A stretch of 64,000 nucleotides of DNA from NCBI GenBank assembly GCA_026413225.1, contig CM048552.1, forward strand, positions 211,371,553 through 211,435,552, written 5' to 3'. A model generated the notes under the pieces. It saw only the letters and a list, made by a program, of their open reading frames with translations. It was not told the DNA's origin and did no database searches. Shown here in pieces: positions 1 to 12,119 of the stretch (its first letter is position 1; each line of letters begins with the position of its first letter). The position numbers were made by a program, and so were the translations under genes. The DNA is from Otis tarda (taxonomy: Eukaryota; Chordata; Aves; Otidiformes; Otididae).

Positions 1-127
1 CATTTATTGCCAACAAAAATACCTAGAAATGATAGCTAAAGCAGAAGAAGATAAATGAGAAAATAAAATGACAGCACTTTTTTAGGCTTTGAATCAGTAA
101 GAAATGATGTCATAGATTAATTTGATT

Positions 128-727
128 TGAAAAGGATCTCTCGAGACCATTTTGTCCAGTCTATGCCTCAAAGCAGGACCAACAAATCAGATTTCTTGGA
201 GTCTTTTGCAGTTGGATTTTAAATGTATCAAAGATGGAGATTGCACAACCTCTTCATGCCACCCTCTCCAATGTTTTATTACCTTTCTTATTAATATTTC
301 GCCTAATATATAATCAGATCATCCTTTGCCATTTGTTGTTCTGCTTTGAATGTCTAAGAACTGTCTGGTTTCATACACTTTATACTCACTGATTGGATAG
401 TTATAAACAACAGTAAGGTCTCCCTTTAGCTTTCTGTTCTCCAAATTGAGGAAATCCAGTTTTCTCAGTCTCTCCTCATATACCGTGTGGGCCAGCCCCC
501 TTACCATCTTCATTGGCCTTCTTTGGCCTAGATACTGTAAATGCCTTTATTGTACATGGGAGACAAAAACTGGACATGGTTCTTCAGATCTGGTCCCACA
601 CATGCTGAATAGAGGGGACAACTCCCTCCTCTTGGCCTCCTGTCTGCATTTTTGTTAATACAGCCTGGTATGTGATTGTCATTCTTCAACACAAAGGCAC
701 ACTGCTGACTCACATTCAACTTGTCAT
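128..727 (-). mobile_element. Old CR1 LINE fragment (ORF2 C-terminus and 3' end)
   Basis: This is a decayed CR1 retrotransposon copy on the minus strand. Its 3' untranslated wording (a block resembling 'gaccatcttgtccag...caaagcaggaccaac') lies near 140-185. Reading the minus strand upward gives an ORF2-like stretch with MVRGLAHTVYEERLRKLDF (513 downward), then a second frame at 719-528 containing NVSQQCAF and VGPDLKNHVQFLSP. These match the CR1 blocks NMSRQCAL and [14 protein letters not shown]. The two blocks are in different frames, so at least one frameshift has occurred. Divergence is high, so the copy is old. Its 5' end stops at about 727, where a plus-strand CR1 begins. Confidence 0.8.
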
Positions 728-1099
728 TGAGGACAGGCTGAGAGAGTTGGGGCTGTTCAGCCTGGAGAAGAGAAGGCTCTGAGGAGACCTTATAGAGGCC
801 TTCCAGTACCTAAAGGCGGCGTACAGAAAAGACAAGGACAAACTCTTCAGTAGGGCATGTTGAAATCAAACAAGGGGTAATGGTTTCAAAATAGAGGGAG
901 GTAGATTCATATTAGATATTAGGAAAAAAATTTTTACTATGAGGGCCATCTCTGGAAATGTTCAAGGCCAGGTTGGATGAGGCTCTGAGCAACCTGATCT
1001 GGTTGGAGATGTCCTTGCTCCTTGCAGGTGGGTTGGACTGGATGGCCTTTGAAGGTCCCTTCCAACCCACACCATTATATGATTCTACGATTCTATTGC
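728..1099 (+). mobile_element. CR1 LINE, 5'-truncated 3' end
   Basis: This CR1 3' fragment starts inside ORF2 at the sequence encoding [17 protein letters not shown] ('gaggacaggctgagagag'). It runs through the DIRKKFFT-like block near 915-940 and the [13 protein letters not shown] block near 960-1005, then the short 3' UTR with 'ttgcaggtgggttggactgg', and ends in the CR1 octamer tail near 1078-1097. In-frame stops occur, for example TGA just after 'aagaaggctc', so no protein is made. It abuts the 5' end of the older minus-strand copy, giving a diverging pair. Confidence 0.9.
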
Positions 1100-2458
1100 A
1101 TCTGGTGCTGGCAAGTTCTACAGAAGTGTCTGAACACAGAAGCATTAATCAATAATCCACCATAATCTTCTAAGAAATTCTTATCTGTGTGTCACAGTTT
1201 ATTTAGTGGCCCATTCAATAGACTTTGATCTCTGGAACCATACATTTTCTAATCCATAGATTACATGCAGAACTATTTAAAAAACTAGAGTAAAATGTTA
1301 GAGTAAAAAGGATTCAGGTTTCAGTTGTTTTCTCAAGGCACAGTTAGTGTTTACAATTTTTTTTTTCTTGCAGAATTCTGTGAAGCTTATTTTTCGCCAC
1401 GAAGTTTCAATTTGTGAGAGATTTTTTTTTCTGAAATACTACAACCAGTCCACGTAACAGATGAATTAGTGTGATTTGCTGCTCTCCCCCTGCTTGCTAT
1501 TGCACTGCTGAGCAGTTAGCTCCTGACAAATCAAATATCAGGCTATGAGTATTGCAAATGAGATTTGGAAAGTGTTAACTTGGGGGAAATCTGCACAATT
1601 AGTATGGTATATTACATTACCTCATTCTAAGTAATGATGATGCATCCACTGTTCTTAAAATAATGAGAAAAAAAAAAAATGAAGCCAAGGCTGATATTTT
1701 GATACACTACAGTAAATATACAAACATTCTAAAGAAAAATTAGTGAGCTTTATTTTTTCGTGTAAGAAATAGAAAGACTAATTGGTCATTTTGTCATTCT
1801 CTCTAGTAGTATAACAGCAGGAAGTAGAATGTCAGCTTAAGTAGTCCAGTTTCATGATGGAGTGTGTATTTCTTCCCATGGCATCTGCTACAGAATCACG
1901 TGAGGTGGAATTTTTGGTGTTTGGGATTGGGTTTGTTTTTTTTTTTTTTTTAATTCAAAGACAGCAGATTGTTAGTATTTGAAGGAAATTCAGATTTCTT
2001 CAGCATCTTTGGCACTGAATTGTTTTCCTGCCATAAAAGTTTCTCTTCAGTTTCATTTAGTAATATTTGTTGGTTTTTTATTAACATGCCTAGGATAGTG
2101 GGAGTAGAGAGTATAAGTCTTAGCTGGAGTGTCAAATAAGGGAGATTCTACATTGAGAACAGCTTTTCCAAGATACAGGCCAGATGGTAGCTTTAGGACT
2201 TAGAAGCTAAGAGGAGTAGCTGGAGCTGTGTCAAGAGAAATAGTTTAAAAAAAAAAAGTACTAGAAAAAAAAGGAAGTAGGAGAGATTGTCAAGTCAAAT
2301 CAGTATAAGTAACTATTTGTGCTACCGTTCTCATGTGTGCATGAATAGATGTATTACTCACATAATAACCTAGCAAAAAAATATAAAGCAGGATGAGCGA
2401 CAAGGTGAACAAACTAAATATTTGGGCATACCTATATAAATATAATTTCTCTGTTTGT
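1100..2458. other. Unannotated AT-rich DNA
   Basis: I see no gene or recognisable repeat here apart from homopolymer A/T runs, such as a T tract near 1934-1951. The first ~50 bases may contain residual old CR1 sequence (see findings). Confidence 0.5.
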
Positions 2459-3178
2459 TATAGAATCATAGAATTATTTGAGTTGGAAGGGATCTTGAAA
2501 ATAATCTATTTCCAATGCCCTACAAGGAGCAGGGACACCTTCCACTAGACCAAGTCACTCAAAGCCCCATCCAATCTGGCCTTGAATGTTTCCAGGGATG
2601 AGGTATCCACAACTTCTTTAGGCAACCTGTGTCTCACCACCCTCACAGTAAAGAATTTTTTCTTGTATCTAATCTAAATCTACCTTATTTCAGCTTAAAG
2701 TCATTACTCCTTGTCCTATCACTGTATGCCCTTGCGAAGACTACAACTCCAGGTTTCTTGTAGGCTCCTTTTAGGTACTGGAAGGCCGCTATCTGGTCTC
2801 CCTGGAGCCTCCTCTTCTCCAGGCTGAACAGCCCAAGCTGTCTCAGCCTGTCCTCATAGGAAAGGTGCTCCAGCCCTCTCATCATCTTCACGGCCTCCTC
2901 TGGACTTGCTCCAACTGGCTTATGTCCTTCTTATGTTGGCAGCTCCAGAGCTGGACACAGTACTGCAGGTAGGGTCTCAGCAGAGCAGAGCAGAGGGGCA
3001 GAATCACCTCCCTCGACCTGCTGACCACACTACTTTTGATGCAGCCCAGGATGCAGTTGGCCTTCTGTGCTGCAAGCACACATAACCAGCTGATCTCGAG
3101 CTTCTCATTCGCCAGTACCTCCAAGTCCTTCTCCTCAGGGCTGCTCTTGATCCATTCTCTGCCCAGCTTGTATTTTTA
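2459..3178 (-). mobile_element. CR1 LINE, ORF2 C-terminus and 3' end
   Basis: This is a minus-strand CR1 copy. The octamer-type 3' tail ('tagaatcatagaatt') is at 2460-2475. The 3' UTR follows to about 2610. The ORF2 C-terminus reads upward as [19 protein letters not shown] (2891-2685) and, in another frame, as ISWLCVLAAQKANCILGCI and VRPYLQYCVQLWSC-like blocks (3124-2888). The 5' truncation is near 3178, after the GREWIKSS-like segment. Its 3' wording ('cttccactagaccaagtcactcaaagc', 'cctcacagtaaagaatt') differs from the copies at 25907 and 54393, which suggests another, older CR1 subfamily. A frameshift near 2888 makes it non-functional. Confidence 0.93.
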
Positions 3179-4737
3179 CCGGGGGGAGGGAAAAAAAACT
3201 TTTGAAATTTCCATCAACTTTGAAGGGTGAATTTAAGCTGTTAGCTATGCAAACCCATGGGATATCAAAATGCCAAGACAGCATGATGCATTGAAAGACA
3301 AGTTATTTTCTAGCTGTGCACCTAGAAATCTCTTACTCTGGTGTGGCTACATCAATCTGAAACCAGCACTGTGCCATCTCCACTCTGGAACCAAGGCAGG
3401 GGCTGGTGCAATTCTGACTTCATGGTTCTGAGCCATCTTAAAACAGAGTGAAGGATAATAAAACACTACAATGAAAATACCTTCCAGATCATGAAGATTT
3501 TCCTTGTTTTTCAGACCTAACATTCTCAGCTCCACCCGTAGAAGTCAGCCAGGACTGCACAGAATTAAGTTTCTTACCCAGATGTACAACATTAACCATA
3601 GAGTTATAGGTTTATAATCTTCAGCAACAGCCAACAGCAGTCAAACCATGACTGTTGTAAGTTAGCTGTCACTGCGCTATACCATCACAAAGGAGAAAGA
3701 TATATCGATCTCCTTATTTCTTACGGAAAGTGGCACAAAATATTGCTATAGATATATAAAAAAGAATTTTACAGTCCAAGTCATATCGATCCTAATCAGA
3801 TGTATAGCAAACACTTTTAGTAGCAGGCATTGGATGAAAGGAGTAGTCTTAGCTGAACACCATTCAAAGCTGGAATATGTTGTTGCTGCCATGAATTGAT
3901 CTCAAAACTAGTGACAACTATTTTTCATTCTTGAAGTATGTTCTTGCTGGAGGAGACATTCCAGAATAACAAGTTTTACAAGAATTTATGGATTGAAAGA
4001 GAGCTGAAAGAGTCTATAGGGCTTATTGAAGCTAGCTGTAGCTCTTAGCTAATTGTTTAACACCAAGGTTCTGCCTAAGTTCATTAAATAAAAGAACAAC
4101 AAAGGTTTATATATTTGCCTTGGTTTGGATAAGAAGAGAGGATAATGATTTGCAGAATGAGGGAGTTGGATTCTTTTCACATATAGATGTGTCAAACCTT
4201 TTGTATTTAGTCGGTATGTTCCTTATCTATTAAACTAGATGGGAAAATTATTAGCAAAAGATTGAACATTACTAGCTGGAAGGGAGCCACAGAATGGATT
4301 TTCTGAGCACGATTTTCAAAACTCTTTCAGAGATCCTAACTTCTTCTGTTCTCAAAAGACAAGAACTGATGCATTTGGAGCTTTTGGAAAATAACCTGTT
4401 AGGCTCAAAAGGCAGAAAGAGAGGAACAGTTTTAGCTGAAGAATGTAAAACCATGCCTCTTTTTTTCTGAAATGTACTGTAGGCTGAGAAAGTCCCTTTG
4501 TACAATGACGAGGTGTGTGAGAAACTATTTCAGTGCACATTTCTGTTTTCATTCGGTGTTATCCCACATTTCAAGAAAGAACTACCATTTGTGAGTATTT
4601 GGTTTATAATGCACTAGAGAGGTTATGAAAGTCTCTAGAGAATATACTGGTATATTTGCTACCTAATAACTTCAAGAAGCAGTTAATGTGTTTTAAGTAG
4701 ATATACTAAAAATTCTCAATGAATTTATTTTATAATG
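3179..4737. other. Unannotated non-coding DNA
   Basis: No recognisable gene, RNA or repeat. Only short chance open frames are present. Confidence 0.5.
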
Positions 4738-5122
4738 GAGTTTAAGAGGTGATTTTATCATGGTCTACAAGCACTTAAGTGAGGAAAGCCATCTGATGGT
4801 AATGACTTTTTAATTTACTGGAAAGTCATAATGAGTTTCAGTGGGTAGAAGCTGATGCTAAATAAACCCAGCCTAGAAAGAAGGTACGTATACTAAACGA
4901 AGATAATTACGTGTTGTAAAAGCTTTCCCCGGTGTATGATGGATTCCTCACCATCTGAAGCCTAAAAGTTGAGACTGGATAATCTTCAATTAAATTTTTG
5001 ATAGTTCAAACCGAAGCCATAAATTTGATATAAGAATTAGTGAGTGAAGTTCTTTGCCATGTGCTTGTCCAGAAATCAGACAGGTGTTTTAATGGTCTCT
5101 TCTGACTTCAAATCTATGGAGA
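4738..5122 (+). mobile_element. Very old CR1 remnant of the amniote-wide type
   Basis: The order of blocks matches the ancient CR1 3' region common in turtles, crocodilians and birds. These are 'gaggtgattttatcatggtctacaag' near 4747 (GDFIMVYKHL), the 'gtagaagctgatgctaaa' block near 4845, 'aaaggtacg' near 4880, 'ggattcctcacc' near 4940, a 'ttgagactggataatcttc' block (RLDNL) near 4970, and a terminal 'aatggtctcttctgacttc' plus 'aaatctatgg' near 5091-5119. The copy is strongly diverged with no open frame, so it predates the octamer-tailed avian copies elsewhere in the window. The assignment is from memory of the family layout; the 5' boundary is uncertain. Confidence 0.7.
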
Positions 5123-5628
5123 CTAGGCAAATGTTGACTGTATTCCTTTATATCATTCAGGAACTCCCCAGATTTTTGCACATTATGAGACTGCAGCAAC
5201 AGCTTTGTGCAAGATCACCAGTATAAGACAAAATGTACCAGACAAAAGAGGTGACACATTTCTACCCTCCTGAGCTTGCTTTCTAACACAGATTTCAAGA
5301 CAGTTAGCTCAAACACTAGCATTAAGTCTGTTCTTGTAATGATTCTCCAGAATGTAAGATGGATATACAAGTCTTCGCAATGCCGAGGATGAATGGAGGA
5401 AACCACCAACATTAATCTCCCACTGCCACTTGATTCATTGCTGAATTTATCTCTAGACACTGTTTCTATATTTTACACTGTAATCCCTACCATGTTTTCA
5501 TTTTTTCCAATTGAGGAAAAAAAGTTGTGATGATTGAAAATTGTAGATTTGCCACAGAAAGTTATTACAAGGCCAGGATCATTCAGTCTGTATTTTTTCT
5601 TCTTATTTTTTCTAATGTGTCTAATCTT

Positions 5629-5655
5629 AAAAAAAAATAAATAAATAAATTAAAA
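5629..5655. repeat. A-rich (TAAA)n microsatellite
   Basis: A run of A followed by four TAAA-type units, typical low-complexity sequence. Confidence 0.85.
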
Positions 5656-5973
5656 GACTCGGATTGAAGACTGAATCAACGGAATTAGAAGTCAGAAGTT
5701 TTCCTTGCTTTTTATTTACAGTGTCTGTTTGGGTGAAAGAGTTAAAGAGATGATAGGTCTTTTCTTCCTACAAGAATATCCACCAGAATCCATCCTAATC
5801 TTTCTGTTTAAGAGTACAGTACACCTTTTCTTAGATTAGCTCAATCAATACACAAACACTCTGCCCACTTAATTTACTGGTTCCTGATTTCTCTTAGAAA
5901 GAATAGAGAGTTTAGATGCTGACCTGCATGCAGAAACAAGCAATCTTCTTTAGGTCCATTTTGTAGGTACGTG

Positions 5974-5999
5974 AACTTATGTATCTAACTTATGTATCT
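5974..5999. repeat. 13-bp perfect tandem duplication
   Basis: The unit aacttatgtatct occurs twice back to back without mismatch, which suggests a recent slippage duplication. Confidence 0.9.
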
Positions 6000-8958
6000 A
6001 TCTAACTTAATTTTAAGAGATGCTATGTAAAATGTTCAAGGATTTAGCCTTTCTTAATAATCAAATGCTAATTAATGTTATTGTTTATACTTCATGAGTC
6101 ACAAATGCTTTTTTAAAAGGCCAAACTTGAACTGGGCTACTTAGACATATGTAGAACTTCCAATCTTTTTATTTTCATTGTTATTTAAGTATGCACCTGA
6201 GTAACTTCAAAAGAAATGTTAGAGAGCAAGGAGTAACACTAATGTTTTCCAGCTAAAGAAGTGAGTTGGATTAGAGCTGACAAGAGTGTTCTGTGTTATT
6301 TGGTCAACATTTCACATAGTGCATCCTCAGCTTTTTAATTTATGTTAAGAGGAACTGAGCTGGAGAACCTAGAAAACAGGGAGAGGAAACATCTTCCCAC
6401 TGTGAGTTATAGCTGTGATGGTAGTCACTGAGGAATAAAAATAAGGAGTCTTGACATATATCTCCTACTTAGCAGTAGATATTTTCTGGTCCATTACATG
6501 AGCTCTCCAAAAAACTGTAAAAGATCAAGTCCCTGAAGTGTCTATTCATCAGAACCATTAGTAAATATGACAAGAAAAATGAATTTCATTTATGTAGCTA
6601 AATATTATTATTAAGCACTCAATTGCATTGAACTCAACCTCCTTTCTTTTCCTAAACATTGTGAGAAAGTTTGACTTCAGTGATACAGTACTGTACGCTC
6701 AGTATGTAGATCATACCCACTCTGGAAGGGTATGGAGTAGCAGAGGGTAGGATTTCCATATTTAAATTTAAATACCTACTCTCTGAGCTAGTTAACCAGA
6801 CTCCAGTTATAACCAAAGAAGAGAAACTAGATTTTAGGGTGAAAAACATGTCATCTTAAGGAAGAGATCTAAAAGAGACAGATGTCTCAAACTGTAACAG
6901 TGCTATTCACTCTTGTTGACTGGAAAGTGAGCCTAGGGTCACTAGCTCCAATACAGATGTCTAACTTAGGTGTGATGAATCTCTCTCTAGGGTCTCTACT
7001 GTCTCTCCTTGTTAACTGTAGAAATAAGCCTTCTTCAGACTGAAGACTTCTGGAAATAAGCCTTGTAGGAAGCCCAATACCTTTATGGCTTTAAGCCATT
7101 ATAAAACTTTTGCCATTTCAAGCGTTTTTGAGCAGTGATTAAAGAACATTTCAACTGGAAACCACAATGATGTAGACTTTTGCACTGTTGTCCTACTCAG
7201 GAATGCCGAGCCTTTTTACATGAGTTGGATATAAACTTATTTTGAAACAACACTCTTGTTCTTTTTCTACTTTCAGTGCTTGGGAAACTAAAAAATACAA
7301 AGATGCCCTGAGATGGATGTAAAATTGTCAAGATTTTCTCAAATCAAAAAAAGCTTCAGTTCAATTTCCACTGTGTTTATAGGCATCCTTCGCCTACTGA
7401 TATTTTCAAATACTTAAAATCTTTATGTTGCCATTTCTTCCAAGTTAAAATTTGACCTCTTGGACTGATTTTGGTACAAACATAAACCACAGAGCTTTAG
7501 TCTATTTACAGGAAAATAGTACAGAAAACTGAAAAAAAAAGTATGAACTTAAGAAATGTAGGACTTTTTATTTCATTTTGTAAATATGTAGCATGTAAGA
7601 TAAGAAACTTGCTTTCCTTCTCTTTGCAGCATGAGTGACAGGTTTCTAACTATTGTAAACCAGAAACTAGCTGCCAGTAAATAAATTTTGTGAATGGATT
7701 AGTGTTAACTGACACGAGCAGTGCCAGTTAGTAATCCATAACTGAATCTTTACAGTGATCAGATACATCGCCACATGCAGTTTGTCAATCCTTCTCTTCC
7801 CGTAATATCTATACAGAATTCACAAGAAGATATGAGCTGCTGTTAAGGAGCTCAAGCACTGAAGAATCCCAGGAATGAATACATGACTCTTCACATTACT
7901 AGAAAACAGGTTTTGAGCTGTCTTAGCAAAGTGGCTTTATGAGCATTTTACTGTATGAAACTCCAAGGAGAAAACATCTGTTTTCACATAAAGGAACAGC
8001 AACAGCAGGGGAGTCTCACGGAGTACATGCATGTTGTTCTTCACCATCCCAAGGATCACTCTTTTTTGGATGTCCATGTGGATGTGTGAATTCGATTAAG
8101 TGCTTATTTATTATAGTTGTCCAGTGTCCTTTTTTTTTTTCTATAGCTTTTTTAAAGATCTTTTCTTCCATGCAGTATTACCATCATTCCTAACCTGGCC
8201 TTTGGTCAGACATAGAGATCCCTGAATGTGGGACACCTGGAAAAGTAGGTGGAGCATGGTTTGATCTTTCAAGGTAGTGATGCTGGAAAAAGTGATGCGG
8301 TGATGATTCAAGTGCTGAGTGCCGCTTAATACAGCAACCCTACTGTTAAAGTGGTATTTTGCAATATAATTGTAATAACTTCAAAGGAATGGATACTACT
8401 GTGAAAGAGCACTGAGAATGCTAGCAAGAGACCAATTTTACACGGTCTGTTTGTTTGAGGTAGGTGTTTGTTTGCAAGAGAATTGACTGAGGATGTCAAT
8501 TAGTCATAAAAGGATACTCTTTGGGGGACAGTCTGAAAAGCTATCAAAAGTTAGTCTCCTAATCTGAATCGCTCTCTGGAGGATCCCTTCTGTGAATTGG
8601 CTGTAATGGAAGCCTGGGGAAATTAGTTGTCCAAGTCTTAAGTTAGCCTCTGTGAATATCCCTCTGTGAGATATATCAAAGTAATAAGTGTAAATACCTA
8701 TCGTTAGGGTCTTTAAATAGTGGCTGCTCTTTCATATCACACTTAATGTAATACATAGACAAAATGGATGTAAAAATAATTTTTTTTGAAGTGCATAAAG
8801 TTCTAATACTTCCTTTGTCAGTCACAAAATCTGAAGAAGAATCAAAGTGTGGGTGACTTGCGTCCCTAGAGTAACTTGAATTAAAATAGATAGTTGTGTC
8901 ATAGAAGAGAATTCAAGGCCAGATTTTAATTTCACCACATCTATTTTAAAGCTCTTTC

Positions 8959-8994
8959 ATGCAGTAGTCTATCTTTTATGCAGTAGTCTATCTT
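8959..8994. repeat. 19-bp tandem duplication
   Basis: The unit atgcagtagtctatctttt is followed directly by a second copy that matches over its first 17 bases. Confidence 0.9.
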
Positions 8995-11681
8995 CCTTTT
9001 CTCCCTCTTCCATGTATGTGATTTAATAACAAAATAGATAGGAGAAATTAGGTGCTTAAGTGAGAAGGTGCAGGAGAATGGTCTATATATATACACATGT
9101 TGATTTGCCAGGTAATTATTTCAACAGCCTTTCAGTTTCATTAGAGATTCTGGTACAAGTGAGAATGCCACTTATTTTTATTTAAAGGTTACAGGAAGGA
9201 AAATGAGAACTGACATCTTCTACAAGCAGGCCTGATTTATCAAGTATCATCTGTATCTCCAATGTTACTCAAGGCTCGACTTTTGTCATAGAAGAGATTG
9301 AAGGCTAACCCCTGTTTGATAAATGCTTAGAATATGTAAAAAAGAGTGCCTTTTTAGCAAGCGTAATCATTGACTTCTATGGAGAAGGTAACTATGTTGC
9401 TTCTCTTTGTCTTTTCAGCTCAGCTTTTCTTTCAATGAAGGTTGTTTCAAATTGTGGAAATAATCTCTTTTGGTTTAAGGCACATCTTTGATGGAGATGT
9501 GAAAGTTTGACGTCATTGTCCAACGATACCCTGGCCATATGGGATACCTTGGCCCTTAGATGCCTTGCCAAAAGGATGGTTTTCTATATGTCCCATGTTG
9601 TATCTGTCACATTTGTGGGTTTACTAGATACTCTAAAATCTCTGAATTGATTCTAGGTGTTTTTAATAAGGCAAACTTGAGTCAAGCTCTCCAAGTGGGA
9701 CTTAGTTTCATGTTTACATACCTATATATCAGATGCCTGTGTCTACTTGTGAGCTATATGTCTAAGCTACCAACACAGAGGAGATCAATGGTGCAGTCCA
9801 GTTGCCTAAATCCAGGTTTCTAGCACCATTTGACTCACCTAACTTTATCCAGGGCATTCTCAGAAGGCCTACAGTCTTCTGGAACAGCATCTGGAAGCCA
9901 AGCAGAATACACTTGGACTTCTCATATCTACTTATGTCTGGGCATCTGGATCCCACCTCTAAGCAATGCAGTCATATGATTCTAAACAATTATTCAGCTC
10001 TCTCTAAAACAGACCGTAAAGGCGAGATTTGTAGACCTGAACAAAGGAGTGTACTGCCCTTCCAGAGGTACTGCAGGTACATCCAGGCCATTTACATGAT
10101 GTTGGGAGGCATGATGCAGGATCTCTGAGAGACATGCTTTTTAGGAACATCAGTTGAAGGTCAGGTGGGTTACCCTATTATGTTTTTAATGGTAGAGGAC
10201 CAGTATTTTAAGGGAACTGGGCTGAGACTTTAGACTATCTAAAGTCACATGTTATTGACTTTTTAACGTAAGAAAAGTTTCCACGGAATTTACATCATCT
10301 AACTCTAAACTGAATTCCAGTCAAAAACACATTTCCAAGCAGCCACTTATCACAGAAGATGTTTCTTTTGACAATTATATCATGATGCAGAGTGGTCTAT
10401 CCATCTTCCCAACCCTGCTTTACCTTCTGTTCTTGTCCACATGGCAAAACAAGACATCTTCAGTAGAGCGCTGTCTGTAAGTCCTGAGAATTCAGTGCAA
10501 ATAATCAATAAACATGTTCCATATAACAAATCTTAATCTTTCTTGTAATCATGTTGCTGTAGCTATCGTAATTCATTGCAAAAGTTATGATTTTATTGCT
10601 TAGTTGCAACTCAAAACTCAGTTTCACTCCTTCTTGGACTCCATTAGTTTTCACTTTAAGCTATCGGTGCAAATCTTCACTTTCTCTGAAGGTCAGATGT
10701 ACTATTTTAGGAGGGCGATTTTTTTTCTATTTTTTTGTGAATGATTGTCATATATAATGGAAAATGGCAGCTGGTTTTGTTCTCAGTGGGATGTATCTGT
10801 AAGTAATTATTAAGGAAGACCAGAACTTGGTACAGCTGATTATCTTTTCTTTTAAACCTATAAATAAAAACTGAGAGCAATTAGGGCTAAAGGGCAATCT
10901 GGATGTAATTTGTGTGCAATGCCTAACACAGCAGGACTCTAATTCAAATGGTCTTATATGCAATGATACGATATTTCCACAGTTCTGTAATTCCCAGATT
11001 TGAGCAAGCCTGAAAAAGCTCAAATGCTATAAAAAGTAATTTCTAACCAAAGTAGATATCTGGGAATGCTTGAATTGCATTAATCTATTCTTTCACGGTG
11101 TGTGGCACAGGTGTCCACACACAAAGCTTTCCCAAACCTCTGGCAAACATGATTTTGACACATCTTTACTCCAAGTAAAAACTCATCTACTTTAAGATTG
11201 GCCCAACTATAAAATGAAGTCACCAATGCAAGGTCTAAGGGACGAAAACAATGTATTCAGAAGTTAATTCTCTTGAATAAAGCTGTTAGAGTGGCAAGAA
11301 AAGCAGAATATAAAGAGGTAGGAAGCCCTCCAGCAACAGTGGAAACACTAACAAGAATTATTTATCATAAATACAAAACCATTCAAGATGACATGTCAAA
11401 GCACAATAGCCGCTAGTTGTGCAGGGACTGGACTACCCAATTATGCAATTCAGGTTGAAAACAAATGGTATTTCATAATGCTCATGACATGTTAGATACT
11501 TCTAAACTGCAAAATGCCTGACTTTTAAAATCTGAAATGCATCTGTGTTAATTAGACACAGCATGTAGTATTTACACTTTTTAGTAGTACAACTGGGGAA
11601 AAAAAATCCAACTGCAATAAAAAAGATTGTATGAAAATGTAAATGAGTTTATAGAAAACTTGTGTACATTTGTGGCCTCTT

Positions 11682-12119
11682 TATATACTATAAGGCACAT
11701 GAAATGTAAGGAGGTGATTGTTAACAGCCAACACGTCTTCACTAAAGGGCAAATTGTGTCAGACCAATTTGGTGGACTTCTATGGTGGGGTTATCTGTGG
11801 ACAAGAGATGAATAACTGGCATCATCTACCTGAACTTGTGTAAAATATTTGACACTGTCCCACACAACATCCTTGTGACTGAGCTGGAGAGACATGGGTT
11901 TGATGGACAAACCATTTGGTGGATAAGGAATTGGCTGGATGGCCGCACTCAGAGAGTGGTGGTCAATGCTTCGATGTCCAAGTAGAGACCAGGGGCAAAT
12001 GTCATTCCTCTGGGGTCAGAATTGGGATCGGCGCTGTTCAACATCTTTGTCAGCAACGTGGACAGTGGTATAGAGTGCACCCTCAGCAAGTTCACCAACG
12101 ACACCAAGCTGTGCGATGC
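11682..12119 (+). mobile_element. CR1 LINE fragment, RT domain only
   Basis: This CR1 ORF2 piece covers the reverse-transcriptase fingers and palm and lacks the 3' end. 'aaggaggtgattgttaac' and 'cttcactaaagggcaaatt' match [17 protein letters not shown]. 'aaatatttgacactgtccc' near 11841 is motif A (KxFDTVP). 'ttcaacatctttgtcagc' near 12038 is LFNIFVS. 'ttcaccaacgacaccaag' near 12091 is the motif C region, read as F-T-N-D instead of F-A-D-D, so one catalytic Asp is lost. There is an insertion with a stop near 11808 and a frameshift before motif C. Both the 5' and 3' ends are missing, which is unusual because most CR1 copies keep their 3' end; a later deletion is likely. Confidence 0.9.

Larger units (their letters stand above)
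5123..11681. other. Long stretch without recognised genes
   Basis: About 6.5 kb of AT-rich sequence holding only short tandem duplications (listed separately). The longest open frame is 9802-10128 (+, 108 codons). It has no domain, signal peptide or family that I recognise, lies outside identifiable repeats, and is probably open by chance. No splice-flanked exon, tRNA or LTR was recognised. Confidence 0.5.

Noticed and set aside
9802-10128. Host gene of 108 codons
   Set aside because: No recognised domain, no visible splice or promoter context, and codon content not convincingly coding. A frame of this length occurs by chance in a window this large.
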